Assembly: GCF_015070855.1 (NCBI RefSeq)
Contig: NZ_JADDIX010000033.1
Location: 30,846-94,845 of the forward strand
Direction of reading: 5' to 3'
Length of the DNA stretch: 64,000 nt
From: Pseudomonas lopnurensis
GTDB taxonomy: Bacteria > Pseudomonadota > Gammaproteobacteria > Pseudomonadales > Pseudomonadaceae
Both the position numbers and the translations under genes were made by a program. The notes below the pieces were generated by a model. It worked only from the letters and a program-made list of their open reading frames with translations. It was not told the origin of the DNA and searched no databases. Position 1 is the first letter of the stretch; each line of letters opens with the position of its first letter. Shown piece after piece: positions 1 through 9,192 of the stretch.

Positions 1-1
1 G

Positions 2-322
2 GACGAGAATGAAAGGCGACTCTACCGGGAGCGCTACCCACAGGAGGACAGCGGCATGGCCGGACTGACAGAACGTTTGCTGGAAGAAGGGATGCAGAAG
101 GGCATCCAGCAAGGGATGAGGCAAGGATTAGAGCAAGGGCTGGAACAGGGGCGGCTGCAAAGCCTCCGGGACGTGCTGTCGCGCCAGCTGGTGCATCGTT
201 TCGGGCCGTTGCCGGCGGAGGTGGAGCAGCGCCTGCGGCAGGCCGACAGCGAAACGCTGGGGCGCTGGGCGGACAACGTGCTGGATGCGCAGACGCTGGA
301 AGACGTCTTCAGCCTGCATTGA
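2..322 (+). CDS. Rpn family nuclease/putative transposase, C-terminal part (5' end outside window)
   Basis: The reading frame is open from the first bases of the window and runs to a TGA at 320-322, so this is the 3' end of a longer gene and the ATG at 56 is probably internal. The visible part is a helix rich in glutamine and glutamate with repeated Gly-Met/Leu-Gln steps (MQKGIQQGMRQGLEQG), followed by a short domain of the DUF4351 kind (LVHRFGPLPAEVEQRL). This tail is typical of Rpn/YhgA-like PD-(D/E)XK nucleases linked to RecA-independent recombination. The catalytic N-terminal domain is not in the window, so the family call rests on the tail only. Confidence 0.7.
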   Translation, partial: DENERRLYRERYPQEDSGMAGLTERLLEEGMQKGIQQGMRQGLEQGLEQGRLQSLRDVLSRQLVHRFGPLPAEVEQRLRQADSETLGRWADNVLDAQTLEDVFSLH

Positions 323-521
323 ACCTCGGTGCACAGGCGTGCAATGCGTCGATGTGCAACCAACCCCACCACGTCAGGCGCCAAGGCGCGTTCCGCTCTA
401 CGTGGCACGCACCTCGGTTGGTTCGGGCCGCGCCCCGCTGAGCTGCGTAGCGCCGAAGTCCGACATTCCCATCCCACCGCTTCCGCCACCTGACGCTCCG
501 GGTGTCGGGCTTCGTGGAACT

Positions 522-592
522 GTAGGGTGCGCTCCGCGCACCGCCATGGCGCCGCATTGTCGGCAAATCCTGGTGCGCGGAGCGCGGTCTAC
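522..592. repeat. Imperfect palindromic repeat, GTAGGGTGCGC type
   Basis: The left arm (522-542, GTAGGGTGCGCTCCGCGCAC) pairs with the right arm (572-592), which ends in CGGAGCGCGGTCTAC; about 17 of 21 positions match. It lies in the 672-base gap between the Rpn gene and hasR. The rest of 323-920 holds another palindromic repeat at 693-775 and otherwise no gene I can support. Confidence 0.6.
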
Positions 593-692
593 GAAAAGGC
601 CATGTCCCCGTTATGTGTTGCAGAGCCTCGCTGGAAGTGTCTGGCTCGGACTTCTTGCAACAGCCGATGTTCGAGCGATCGGGCGCTAGCGG

Positions 693-775
693 GTAGGTTG
701 GCGCTGAGTGCAGCGAAGCCCAACAGGGATTGGGCACGAACGTGTTGGGCTTCGTCGCTCCTCAACCCAACCTAC
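693..775. repeat. Dispersed palindromic repeat GTAGGTTGGG, copy 1
   Basis: The unit begins GTAGGTTGG, contains GCAGCGAAGCCCAAC, then GTTGGGCTTCGTCGCT, and closes with CAACCCAACCTAC, so its two halves are inverted copies of each other. Five more copies occur in the window (12714-12813, 12849-12963, 23418-23513, 37510-37608, 51690-51801). This is the only copy not lying between convergent genes. Confidence 0.8.
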
Positions 776-923
776 GCGCTAGTGCGCGGAGCGAACCCTT
801 CGAAAGGCCCCGGTAGTTATCGAATGGCGCCAGGCTGCCCGCCCTGCGTCGCGTCAGCACGATGCTGCATAAAAAACTTTCCCGGAATTACCGACTTTCA
901 CCGCTCCGCTCGTCTGCTTTATT

Positions 924-942
924 GAGAGTGATTTTCATTAGC
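924..942. promoter_or_regulatory. Fur box upstream of hasR
   Basis: GAGAGTGATTTTCATTAGC matches the 19-bp Fur consensus GATAATGATAATCATTATC at 14 positions. It ends about 50 bases before the hasR start codon, where iron repression of a haem receptor is expected. Confidence 0.75.
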
Positions 943-994
943 TGTCACTCGATAAAACAGAAAAACAGCCAACACGAGCGATCTGAGGAAAGTG

Positions 995-3931
995 ATGAAA
1001 CGCAAGAAACAGAGAACGTCCCGGCGCGGCCGCGCGGCATTGTGCCTGGGCATGACCATCGGCAGCTGCCTGATGGCGCTGGCATCGCCACTGGCCGTGG
1101 CGGTGGAAGCGGCGAACGCGACCCAGGCCGTGCCGGCCGCCATCGATTTCGACATTCCGGCGCAGCCGCTCAGCTCCGGCGTGCTGGCCTTCGCCCGGCA
1201 GAGCGGCGTCCAGGTGTTTTTCGATAGCGAGCGCTTCGCCGGCCTGCAGGGTGGGGCCGTACAGGGGCGCTATTCGCTGGAGGAAGCGTTGCAGCGGCTG
1301 CTTGCCGCCGCACCGGTGAACTATCGCTTCTTCGAGGGCGGGCGCCAAGTCACGCTCAGTCAGCGAGAAAGCGATGGGGGCGTATTCGAGCTGCCCGACA
1401 TAACGGTCCGGGACTGGCTCAGCGAGAAGGAACAGACCTACCTGCAACCGCGTTCGGTATCGGTGATCGATCGCGAACAGATCGACAGGCGCCCGCCGCG
1501 GCATGTGGCCGACATGCTGGCGGACACCCCCGGCGTGACCAGCGCGGTCGACCGCAACAACCCGTCCCTGTCGGTGAATATTCGCGGCATGCAGGACTTC
1601 GGCCGGGTCAACATGATGATTGACGGCATGCGCCAGAACCATGTGGAAAGCGGTCACCAGCAGCGCAATGGCGAGATGTATATCGACTCCGAACTGCTCA
1701 GCAGCGTGGTCATCGAGAAAGGGCCGAACGCCGGTGTGTACGGCGCCAACGCCATCGCCGGTAGCGCCAACTTCCAGACCCTGGACTACGACGACATCAT
1801 CCTGCCGGGCCAGGACCACGGCGTACGCCTGCGCGGCACCACGGGTATCGGTGGCTATGCCAATGGCGTGAATTTCCTCGGCAGCGCGGCGGTGGCCGGG
1901 CGTTTCGAGGATCGCCTGGAACTGCTGGCGGCGCGCAGCCAGAAGAATCTGGGGGCCTATGAGATTGGGGATCGCGGGCGTACCTGGCACACCGAGTCAT
2001 TATCGCTGGGCCAGCAGGAAATCAGCGAGATGCGCTATTCCGACCAGAAGCAGGACTCCTGGCTGGCCAAGGCTCGGCTGAAACTCAACGATGACCAAAG
2101 TGTGCAATTCACTTATACGGGGACGGAGCTTTCCTACAGCAACACCTCGGACTGGAGCCAGGCCAATGCCAATGGCAATAGATCCTATGGTGCAGCCGAG
2201 GCAAAAAACGATTCCTATGCTCTGGACTATGCCTTTGCCCCGAACGATAACCCGCTGATCGACCTGAAGGCCAAGGTCTATTTCGTCAGCACCGAGAACG
2301 AGCGCATCAACGGTGCCACCCCTACCAGCCTGACGGACTTCGTCTGGAACAATGGCTACTGCCTGCAGAACCCCATTTCGTCGAGCTGGCAGAGTGCCTG
2401 CTTGTCTGGCTTGAGCAATACCACCCGCAGCCGCACCGACACCTGGGGACTGCAACTGGAGAACACCTCGCGCTTTGAACTCGCCGCCTTGCCTGGCGCC
2501 GAGTGGGCGGCCAACTATGGCATCGAGTGGTTTCAGGATGAAGGCAAGTCTGGCAACACGTCTGATCGCAACGGGGTAACCACCAGCTATATAGATGGGC
2601 TCACGGGGAACAACCTGAACCCCAATGGACGGCGCGATGTGGCCAGCGCCTTCGCCTCGCTGACCTTCAGTAAAGACCCTTTTACCCTGAAAGCCGGGTT
2701 GCGTTATGACTGGTATCACTTGCGGGGGAAGACCACGGTGCCGGGGGTGGAAAGCAGCTATCAGAGTCGTTTCGATAGCTACCTGAGCTACTGGTGTAAT
2801 CGCCCACAAACCAACGCTACAAACTATGCGGGTTGCCAGGCGGGGTTGAATGGTGGAGAAGCGGGCGCCGTTGCATGGTGGGAGGCCAACCAGTCAACCA
2901 GCTACTGGACGACAACGCGCTGGGGAGAACAGTGGACAGATGAAGCCGTCAGGTATGAATACGAGGTCGACCGTAGCATGGGCCGGTTTTCGCCCTTTCT
3001 TTCCGCCGCCTACAAGCCGCTGGACTGGCTGGAGTTCTTCGGCAACTGGGGCAGGGGCTTCCGCCCGCCGGCCCTGGCCGAGACCCTCTGGGAAGGCGCC
3101 CATCCCGGTGGTGGCTCCGAGCACATGTACCCCAACCCCTTGCTCGACTCGGAACGTTCCACCACTTGGGAGGTGGGCTTCAATATCCTGCGTCAGAATG
3201 TCCTGAAAGCAGATGATCGCCTGGGGATAAAGGCGGCTTATTTCGCCACCAAGGTGGACGACTTTGTATTCACTTCCATAGACAACACATTGCCAGGTGT
3301 TAATGCCGGCGGTTTGGGCAATAACTTTTTCGTGAACAACTTGGCGGAAACCAAGTTCCGCGGCATCGAACTGGAAGGCAGCTACGATGCGCAGCGCTGG
3401 TACGCGGGCGTCAACTTCACCAAGTACCTGAGCAGTGAAAACGACTTCTGCTCCAAAGTGTGGCCCCTGGGCAGCCAAATGATCCGTTACGACCAACCGA
3501 ATGAGGACGGTTCGATGACGGCGCAGCACCTACAAGCCATTGCCGCGGGCTACAGCTCTTATCAGGAGATGCTGGACAGCCGAGCCTACTGTGGTATCGA
3601 CACGGTGATGAACGCCACCCGCGCGATGCCGATGGACCGCCATGGCGCTACCCTGGGGATTCGCCTTTTCGGCAAGAAGCTGGATATGGGCATCCGCTAC
3701 AACCGCAGCAAGGGCGACGCCCCCAGCAACTGGAGCACCGCTGACAACCTGTGGGATTCCTACACCACCTGGGACTTCTACAGCAAATACCAGCCCACGC
3801 AGAACCTGGCGGTGAGCCTAGCGGTGGAGAACATCCGCGACGAGAACTACTTGGGCGGCTATTCGGACATGCTAGCGCGCACCTATGCGCCCGGCCGCAC
3901 CGTGCAGGCAGGAGTGGAAATCAGATTCTGA
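995..3931 (+). CDS. hasR: TonB-dependent haemophore/haem receptor HasR
   Basis: Outer-membrane receptor that takes haem from the haemophore HasA and imports it using TonB energy. The 978-residue product has a basic signal peptide (about 1-40), an STN signalling domain (about 48-125, FDIPAQPLSSGVLAFARQSG), a TonB-box-like LPDITVRDW (about 131-140), a plug domain containing NHVESGHQQRNG and a 22-strand barrel ending in the usual aromatic ..EIRF. The haem-receptor signature is present as GFRPPALAET (about 688) followed by a histidine-containing loop and NPLL (about 713). ATG 995 is preceded by GAGGA at good spacing; the GTG at 992 is an alternative. hasA follows 125 bases later on the same strand. 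The STN domain implies control through an anti-sigma factor, yet no hasI/hasS pair lies immediately upstream. Parts of the barrel (about 2140-2600) look less GC-rich than their surroundings. Confidence 0.95.
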   Translation: MKRKKQRTSRRGRAALCLGMTIGSCLMALASPLAVAVEAANATQAVPAAIDFDIPAQPLSSGVLAFARQSGVQVFFDSERFAGLQGGAVQGRYSLEEALQRLLAAAPVNYRFFEGGRQVTLSQRESDGGVFELPDITVRDWLSEKEQTYLQPRSVSVIDREQIDRRPPRHVADMLADTPGVTSAVDRNNPSLSVNIRGMQDFGRVNMMIDGMRQNHVESGHQQRNGEMYIDSELLSSVVIEKGPNAGVYGANAIAGSANFQTLDYDDIILPGQDHGVRLRGTTGIGGYANGVNFLGSAAVAGRFEDRLELLAARSQKNLGAYEIGDRGRTWHTESLSLGQQEISEMRYSDQKQDSWLAKARLKLNDDQSVQFTYTGTELSYSNTSDWSQANANGNRSYGAAEAKNDSYALDYAFAPNDNPLIDLKAKVYFVSTENERINGATPTSLTDFVWNNGYCLQNPISSSWQSACLSGLSNTTRSRTDTWGLQLENTSRFELAALPGAEWAANYGIEWFQDEGKSGNTSDRNGVTTSYIDGLTGNNLNPNGRRDVASAFASLTFSKDPFTLKAGLRYDWYHLRGKTTVPGVESSYQSRFDSYLSYWCNRPQTNATNYAGCQAGLNGGEAGAVAWWEANQSTSYWTTTRWGEQWTDEAVRYEYEVDRSMGRFSPFLSAAYKPLDWLEFFGNWGRGFRPPALAETLWEGAHPGGGSEHMYPNPLLDSERSTTWEVGFNILRQNVLKADDRLGIKAAYFATKVDDFVFTSIDNTLPGVNAGGLGNNFFVNNLAETKFRGIELEGSYDAQRWYAGVNFTKYLSSENDFCSKVWPLGSQMIRYDQPNEDGSMTAQHLQAIAAGYSSYQEMLDSRAYCGIDTVMNATRAMPMDRHGATLGIRLFGKKLDMGIRYNRSKGDAPSNWSTADNLWDSYTTWDFYSKYQPTQNLAVSLAVENIRDENYLGGYSDMLARTYAPGRTVQAGVEIRF

Positions 3932-4056
3932 AGAGGCGAGGCGGTTGATCGTCTGTTGGAATAATGGCAAGCAGCAAAGCCGTTTGAATGGGAAGCGCTT
4001 CGGCGCTACTTGAAACCGGCCAATCACTGGCCAAGTGAAATACATGGAGACTTATC

Positions 4057-4713
4057 ATGGCTACCATCGCAACTTTCTGCTACAGCACGAATGAGGATCT
4101 CTATCCGGCGTTCACCGATTGGACCGATACCCTCGAAGACGTACTGGATGCCTGGGCATCGGACGGCATTCCCGGCACTCATCCGGGCAACACCGGCGGC
4201 TTCTTCACCGGTGGCGTGGGCTCCGGTTTGTCGGGCGACACTTATGGCTTCTCGACCGGCAGTGGCTATGCCTTCTCGGTCTATGGCGACCTGGACTACT
4301 ACTTCCCGCCGCTCAGTGGCGGAACCATCCCCGGTGCCCAGTCCCATACCCTGTACGGCACCATCGAGAAGATCAGCTTCGGCGGTGGCCTGGATACCGA
4401 TGGCACGGTCATCGATCCGTTCCTGACCATCTGCTTCGACGAGCCGATCACCAGCGATGCCACCAATATCGGCGCCTACTCGGTTCACGACGTCGTCTGG
4501 GGTCTGATGAATGGGTCGCTGACTGGTTATGGCAGCACTCTGCTCGGCACGCCCGCGGGTGGCTACGGTGGTCTCTATGCGGTGCTGGAAGATGTCTACA
4601 ACGTGGATCTCAGCGATAGCATTGAGGATCTCGGTACGGCGTTCGAGGACTGTGACTGCGGTGCTGAACTGGTCGGCGTTCCGGAGTTCGACGACTACCT
4701 GCTGGCAGCCTGA
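4057..4713 (+). CDS. hasA: Extracellular haemophore HasA
   Basis: Secreted haem-binding protein that delivers haem to HasR. The 218-residue product has no N-terminal signal peptide, as expected for a type I substrate, and ends in an acidic/hydrophobic export tail (PEFDDYLLAA). Family landmarks are recognisable: the loop histidine before NTGGF (His42, the counterpart of His32 in known HasA proteins), the tyrosine after GDLDY (Tyr81 or Tyr82, the counterpart of Tyr75) and the neighbouring histidine in SHTLYG (His97, the counterpart of His83). A GGAG ribosome site precedes ATG 4057. Unusually it carries four cysteines (8, 126, 199, 201), two as CDC near the export tail; type I substrates and the HasA proteins I know are normally cysteine-free or nearly so. 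Assignment by these motifs and by position between hasR and hasDEF. Confidence 0.93.
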   Translation: MATIATFCYSTNEDLYPAFTDWTDTLEDVLDAWASDGIPGTHPGNTGGFFTGGVGSGLSGDTYGFSTGSGYAFSVYGDLDYYFPPLSGGTIPGAQSHTLYGTIEKISFGGGLDTDGTVIDPFLTICFDEPITSDATNIGAYSVHDVVWGLMNGSLTGYGSTLLGTPAGGYGGLYAVLEDVYNVDLSDSIEDLGTAFEDCDCGAELVGVPEFDDYLLAA

Positions 4714-4730
4714 TCGCCACGCAGTAAAAA

Positions 4731-4758
4731 GCGGATGAAAGATCGCTCTTCCATCCGC
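4731..4758 (+). terminator. Hairpin just after hasA
   Basis: GCGGATGAAAGA and TCTTCCATCCGC form a 12-pair stem with one mismatch and a 4-base loop. There is no T-tract, so it is more likely an attenuator or RNA-stabilising hairpin that keeps hasA expression above hasDEF than a full terminator. The role is inference. Confidence 0.55.
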
Positions 4759-4850
4759 CCCTGAAACACCCGGCACGGCCTGAGTTTTCGCGGACGCGGG
4801 TCGTGTCGGGACCGGGGGGATACTCCCGGTTCTTCTCAGGCAGGTCAATC

Positions 4851-5195
4851 ATGTCTCGCAAAAAGACAGGGGCAAGGGCTAAATCCGCCTTGCGCCTATT
4901 CGTTAATGATTCTCATACGCGCAGAGGGCCGCTAGTTCTTGAGCCTCCGCCGTTTGCCCTGAAGAAGGCGCCGCTCGCACTGGCGGTGCGCGCTCGCCCG
5001 GAGCCCCTATCGCTCGCCGCCCTGCTGGCCCGTCACCAGGCCCGCCAGCGGCAGAAGGAGCTGCCACGCGCCCCAGTGACCGCCCATCCCAGCCTCAGCA
5101 GTTGGCAGGCAGTCCCTAGCGGTGAGTATTCGCTGTCCTACGGCAGCCAGGCCGAGCCCCGACCGCAGCAGGCGCAAGAGGGGGATACCCGATGA
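4851..5195 (+). CDS. Hypothetical protein between hasA and vapC
   Basis: I do not recognise this 114-residue frame. The product is basic at the N-terminus (MSRKKTGARAKSALRLF), proline-rich in the middle (LVLEPPPFALKKAPLALA) and glutamine/arginine-rich afterwards (LLARHQARQRQKEL), with no signal peptide or membrane segment. It follows hasA by 137 bases on the same strand. In-frame codons reach upstream to 4803, but ATG 4851 fits the codon character better. Its codon use is less GC3-biased in the first 25 codons than later. A Fur-box-like sequence lies inside its 5' part (4902-4920), so either the true start is further downstream or this is not a gene. It may be a remnant of a has-operon gene cut by the vapBC insertion. 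Confidence 0.35.
   Translation: MSRKKTGARAKSALRLFVNDSHTRRGPLVLEPPPFALKKAPLALAVRARPEPLSLAALLARHQARQRQKELPRAPVTAHPSLSSWQAVPSGEYSLSYGSQAEPRPQQAQEGDTR
4902..4920. promoter_or_regulatory. Fur-box-like sequence downstream of hasA
   Basis: GTTAATGATTCTCATACGC matches the 19-bp Fur consensus at 13 positions, with the core AATGATTCTCAT that is common in Pseudomonas Fur sites. It could mark a second iron-regulated promoter feeding hasDEF, now separated from hasD by vapBC. Confidence 0.45.
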
Positions 5196-5257
5196 GCTGC
5201 CGGCTGGTTGTCTCCGCGGGCATAGCGTTTATTGCAGCCCAGGATTCGTCGTTTCGG

Positions 5258-5665
5258 CTAATGCGCCCAGTTCTCTACCGGCAAGCCCTCGACCCGGACG
5301 AACTCCCTTTCGTTGTTGGTGACCAGCACCCAGCCGCGTGCCCTTGCGTGGGCCGCGAGCCAGAGGTCGTTGTTGCCGATGATTCGCCCCTGGCGTTCGA
5401 GCGTGCCGCGGATATCGCCGTAGTGATCGGCGACCGGAGCATCGAGGTCATCCAGGCCAATGCAGGCCAGCAGGTGGTCGATGGCCTGCATCGCCCTCTC
5501 TCGGGACTGGCTCTTCTCCGCGCCATGGCGCAGTTCGCCCAGGGTGATCACCGACATGACCAACTCCTCCGCGCGATGGCGGGCGAAGCGCTGCCGTACC
5601 TGCTCGGGATTGTGCTTGATGATGTAGATGCAGATGTTGGTATCGAGCAGGTAGCGCACGCTCAT
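5258..5665 (-). CDS. vapC: VapC-type PIN-domain toxin RNase
   Basis: The 135-residue PIN domain belongs to the VapC/FitB group of metal-dependent ribonuclease toxins. Acidic active-site positions are visible: Asp8 ([10 protein letters not shown]), Glu44 ([10 protein letters not shown]) and Asp100 ([11 protein letters not shown]), followed by the characteristic TNNEREF and GLPVENW near the end. Its ATG overlaps the stop codon of vapB by one base (TAATG), so the pair is translationally coupled. The module reads opposite to the has operon and separates hasA from hasD. Confidence 0.9.
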   Translation of the reverse strand: MSVRYLLDTNICIYIIKHNPEQVRQRFARHRAEELVMSVITLGELRHGAEKSQSRERAMQAIDHLLACIGLDDLDAPVADHYGDIRGTLERQGRIIGNNDLWLAAHARARGWVLVTNNEREFVRVEGLPVENWAH

Positions 5666-5895
5666 TACAGGCTGTCCCTCTCCTGCGGTGGCGAATCCTG
5701 GCGGCCCTCGGCCATGAAATCCTCGGGGAACTGGCCGAGCGCCTCGAAGATGGCCAGCGCGCGCTCCGGGCGTTCACGCAGGACGACCTCGTCTCCCCGG
5801 CGGAAGATTTCCACGCTGCTGCCCTTGAAGCGGAACTCCTTGGGCAGGCGCACGGCCTGGCTGCGGCCAGACATGAATACCTTGGCAAGAGACAT
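5665..5895 (-). CDS. vapB: VapB-type antitoxin
   Basis: The 76-residue protein has an N-terminal swapped-hairpin AbrB/MazE-like DNA-binding fold ([20 protein letters not shown]) followed by an acidic toxin-binding tail. Family members neutralise VapC and repress their own promoter. It lies immediately upstream of vapC and overlaps it by one base. A GGAGG ribosome site (GAGGAGGCGC on the coding strand) lies just before the start. Confidence 0.88.
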   Translation of the reverse strand: MSLAKVFMSGRSQAVRLPKEFRFKGSSVEIFRRGDEVVLRERPERALAIFEALGQFPEDFMAEGRQDSPPQERDSL

Positions 5896-5924
5896 GCTCA
5901 GCGCCTCCTCTGTCCGATTGATAG

Positions 5925-5937
5925 ATATCGAAGATAT
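5925..5937. promoter_or_regulatory. Candidate vapBC autoregulatory operator
   Basis: ATATC-GAA-GATAT is a perfect inverted repeat 30 bases upstream of vapB, in an AT-rich patch (5917-5945) that contrasts with the GC-rich flanks and probably contains the vapBC promoter. Binding by VapB is inferred from the family. Confidence 0.5.
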
Positions 5938-6063
5938 ATACCGAATGAAGAGGCGTCAACGCTCTGTCTTCACTCGGACGTCGATCGCATCGCTCGACGG
6001 GCTCGCCGCCGGTCCAGGCACGGTGGCAATGCCCATCTTCACGCCCCCTCGGAACCTGCTGCC

Positions 6064-7824
6064 ATGAGCGAACCCCGCAACGAAATCCTTTCCGCCCTGG
6101 GCGCCTACAAGGGCGGCTTCTTCAGCATCGGGCTGTTCAGCGCCATCATCAATCTGCTGATGCTGGCGCCGGCCGTCTACATGCTGCAGGTCTACGACCG
6201 GGTGCTGGCCTCCGGCAACCCGATGACCCTGGCGATGCTGACGCTGATGGTGGTCGGCCTGTATGCCTTCATGGGTGCACTGGAGTGGGTGCGCAGCTTC
6301 GTGGTGATCCGCCTCGGCGCGCGGATGGACGTGCGCCTCAACCAGCGCATCTACGACGCCGCCTTCGCCGCCAACCTGAAGGGCAATCGGCAGTCGGCCG
6401 GCCAGGCGCTGAAGGACCTGACCAGCCTGCGCCAGTTCGCCACCGGCAATGCGTTGTTCGCCTTCTTCGATGCGCCCTGGTTTCCCGTCTACCTGCTGGT
6501 GATCTTCCTCTTCCATCCCTGGCTGGGGGCGTTGGCCCTGGCCGGGGCCTGCCTGCTGATGGGGCTGGCCTGGCTCAACCAGTGGCTGTCGCGGGAGCCG
6601 CTGGCCGAGGCCGGCCGATTGTCGATCCAGGCCACCCAGCAGGCTGAGGCCGACCTGCGCAATGCCGAGGCCATCGAGGCCATGGGCATGCTCGGCGCAC
6701 TGCGCCAGCGCTGGCTGCGTGGGCACCAGGGGTTCCTCGCCCAGCAGGGCCTGGCCAGCGAGAAGACCGCCGTGGTCGGCGCCTGGTCCAAGGGCGTGCG
6801 CCTGGCGCTGCAGTCGCTGATGCTCGGCCTGGGGGCGTTGCTGGCGGTGGCCGGCGAGATCACCCCGGGGATGATGATCGCCGGTTCGATCCTGGTCGGT
6901 CGCGTGCTGGGTCCGCTGGATCAACTGATCGGCGCCTGGAAGCAGTGGGCCTCGGCGCGCCTGGCCTACGAGCGCCTGGTTCGACTGCTCGCCGACTGTC
7001 CGGCACGTGAGCGGGGCATGCTGCTGCCGGCCCCCCAGGGCTGCCTGCAGGCGGAAAGAGTGATCGCCGCCGCACCCGGCGGGCGGACTCCGGTATTGAG
7101 CAATGTCGGTTTCGCCCTGGAGGCCGGCGAGGTGCTCGGCGTGCTCGGCCCCTCCGGCTCCGGCAAGTCGAGCCTGGCCCGCGTGCTGGTGGCGGCGCAG
7201 CCGCTGCTGGCCGGCAAGGTCCGCCTGGACGGTGCCGACCTGCACCAGTGGGACAAGGCCGAGCTCGGCCCGCATATCGGCTACCTGCCGCAGGACGTGC
7301 AGCTGTTCGCCGGCAGCATCGCCGAGAACATCGCCCGCTTCGCCGAGGTGGATGCCGACAAGGTGGTGCAGGCCGCGCAACTGGCCGGCGTCCATGAATT
7401 GATCCTGCGTCTGCCGCAGGGCTACGACACCCGCCTGGGCGAGGGCGGGGCGGGACTTTCCGGAGGACAGAAGCAGCGTGTCGGCCTGGCCCGTGCGCTC
7501 TACGGCCTGCCGGCGCTGATCGTGCTCGACGAGCCCAATGCCAACCTCGACGAGGAGGGGGAAAAGGCCCTGCTGGCGGCCATCGCCCGGCTCAATGCGC
7601 AGCGCCGTACGCTGGTGCTGATCACCCACAAGCCGGCGCTGCTGGCCGGGGCGGACAAGCTGCTGGTGCTGCGCGGTGGACAGATGCAGGCCTTCGGCCC
7701 AGCCGCGCGGGTGCTGCAGGAGCTGCAACAGGCGACGCGGCCGGCCCCGGTGGCGCCGACCACCGCCAGTCCGATGGGCATGAACGTCAGCTATCGCCTC
7801 AACGTGCCGGGAGAAACCACATGA
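6064..7824 (+). CDS. hasD: Type I secretion ABC transporter HasD
   Basis: Inner-membrane ABC exporter that powers HasA secretion. The 586-residue protein has an N-terminal transmembrane region (about 20-300, with [20 protein letters not shown]) of the PrtD/HasD type and no peptidase domain, followed by the ATPase domain with Walker A (GPSGSGKSS), the ABC signature (LSGGQKQR) and Walker B (LIVLDEP). hasE overlaps its end by four bases (ATGA). It is separated from hasA by 1.35 kb that includes antisense vapBC, unlike the usual contiguous hasRADEF arrangement. Confidence 0.93.
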   Translation: MSEPRNEILSALGAYKGGFFSIGLFSAIINLLMLAPAVYMLQVYDRVLASGNPMTLAMLTLMVVGLYAFMGALEWVRSFVVIRLGARMDVRLNQRIYDAAFAANLKGNRQSAGQALKDLTSLRQFATGNALFAFFDAPWFPVYLLVIFLFHPWLGALALAGACLLMGLAWLNQWLSREPLAEAGRLSIQATQQAEADLRNAEAIEAMGMLGALRQRWLRGHQGFLAQQGLASEKTAVVGAWSKGVRLALQSLMLGLGALLAVAGEITPGMMIAGSILVGRVLGPLDQLIGAWKQWASARLAYERLVRLLADCPARERGMLLPAPQGCLQAERVIAAAPGGRTPVLSNVGFALEAGEVLGVLGPSGSGKSSLARVLVAAQPLLAGKVRLDGADLHQWDKAELGPHIGYLPQDVQLFAGSIAENIARFAEVDADKVVQAAQLAGVHELILRLPQGYDTRLGEGGAGLSGGQKQRVGLARALYGLPALIVLDEPNANLDEEGEKALLAAIARLNAQRRTLVLITHKPALLAGADKLLVLRGGQMQAFGPAARVLQELQQATRPAPVAPTTASPMGMNVSYRLNVPGETT

Positions 7825-9191
7825 ACGCCGCACGCATCGCTCTGGTGGCGGACAACGACAAGGCGCTTGTGGAGCACCTGCCGGACGGGCAGGCGTCGCT
7901 CGGCACGGTGCTGGACGACAGGCGCCACACGCGCATCGGCTGGTGGCTGGTGCTACTGGGCTTCGCCGGCTTCCTGCTGTGGGCCGCCCTGGCGCCGCTG
8001 GACAAGGGCGTGCCGGTGTCCGGCAAGGTGATGGTCTCGGGCAATCGCAAGGCCGTGCAGCACGCCAGCGGTGGTATCGTCGAACGCATCCTGGTGCGCG
8101 ACGGCGAGCGGGTGACGGCTGGCCAGGTGCTGGTGCGGCTGGACGAAACCGCCCAGCGTGCCCAGATGGAATCGCTGCGTGCCCAGTATGTCGGTGCGCG
8201 GAGCATGGAAGGCCGGTTGAGCGCCGAACGCGACGGGGCCGACCAGATCCTCTTCGCCGCCGACCTGCTGGCGCGCAGCGACGAGCCTTTGGTGGCGGCG
8301 TCGCTGGCTCTGCAGCGGCAACTGTTCGACAGCCGTCGACAGGCCCTGGCCATGGAGCTGGACGGCTTGCGCGAGGGTATCGCCGGAGCCGAGGAGCAAC
8401 TGCGCGGCCTGCGCGCGCTCAGGCAGAGCAGGACGCGGCAGAAGCAGGCCCTGGAAGAGCAACTGGCGGGCTTGCGTGACCTGGCCCGGGAGGGCTACGT
8501 CGCGCGCAACCGCCTGCTCGACAGCGAACGGCTGTACGCCGAACTCGACGGTGCGCTGGCCGAGGAGCTCGGCCGCATCGGCCAGTTGCAGCGACAGATC
8601 CTGGAAATGCGCCTGAAGTTCGGCCAGCGTCGCGAGGAGTATCAGAAGGAGGTGCGCAGCCAGTTGGCCGAGACGCGCACCCAGGCCGAAGATCTGCGCC
8701 ACCGCCTGGTCGGCGCCGAGTTCGAGCTGGCGCGCAGCCAGGTACGGGCGCCGGCGGACGGCATCGTGGTGGGGCTGAACGTGTTCACCGACGGCGGCGT
8801 GATCGCCCCCGGCCAGGCGCTGATGGAAATCGTGCCGGAGCACGAGCCGCTGCTGGTGGAGGGCCAGGTGCCGGTCAACCTGATCGACAAGGTGCATCCG
8901 GGACTGCCGGTGGAGCTGATCTTCTCCGCCTTCAACCAGAGCACCACGCCGCGTATCGCCGGCGAGGTGCAGACGGTGTCGGCGGACCGGCTGGTCGACG
9001 AGACCACCGGCGAGCCCTACTACAACCTGCGCGCCAGGGTCAGCGAGGACGGCATGCGGCAACTGGCCGGGCTGGCGATCCGCCCGGGCATGCCGGTGGA
9101 AGCCTTCGTCCGTACCGGCGAGCGCTCGCTGCTCAACTACCTGTTCAAGCCGTTACTGGACCGCACCCACCTGGCGCTGGTGGAAGACTGA
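7821..9191 (+). CDS. hasE: Type I secretion membrane-fusion protein HasE
   Basis: Periplasmic adaptor of the HlyD family linking HasD to the outer-membrane channel. The 456-residue protein has one transmembrane helix near residues 35-55 ([20 protein letters not shown]), a lipoyl half-domain, a long coiled-coil region (about 130-300), the second lipoyl half ([19 protein letters not shown]) and a beta-barrel C-terminal part. It starts within the last codons of hasD and is followed one base later by hasF, so hasDEF is a coupled unit. Confidence 0.92.
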   Translation: MNAARIALVADNDKALVEHLPDGQASLGTVLDDRRHTRIGWWLVLLGFAGFLLWAALAPLDKGVPVSGKVMVSGNRKAVQHASGGIVERILVRDGERVTAGQVLVRLDETAQRAQMESLRAQYVGARSMEGRLSAERDGADQILFAADLLARSDEPLVAASLALQRQLFDSRRQALAMELDGLREGIAGAEEQLRGLRALRQSRTRQKQALEEQLAGLRDLAREGYVARNRLLDSERLYAELDGALAEELGRIGQLQRQILEMRLKFGQRREEYQKEVRSQLAETRTQAEDLRHRLVGAEFELARSQVRAPADGIVVGLNVFTDGGVIAPGQALMEIVPEHEPLLVEGQVPVNLIDKVHPGLPVELIFSAFNQSTTPRIAGEVQTVSADRLVDETTGEPYYNLRARVSEDGMRQLAGLAIRPGMPVEAFVRTGERSLLNYLFKPLLDRTHLALVED

Positions 9192-9192
9192 C

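Noticed and set aside
5192-6067. 291-codon plus-strand frame across vapBC
   Set aside because: It is the antisense of vapC and vapB, whose PIN and AbrB-like motifs are clear. Only its first 20 codons are unique.
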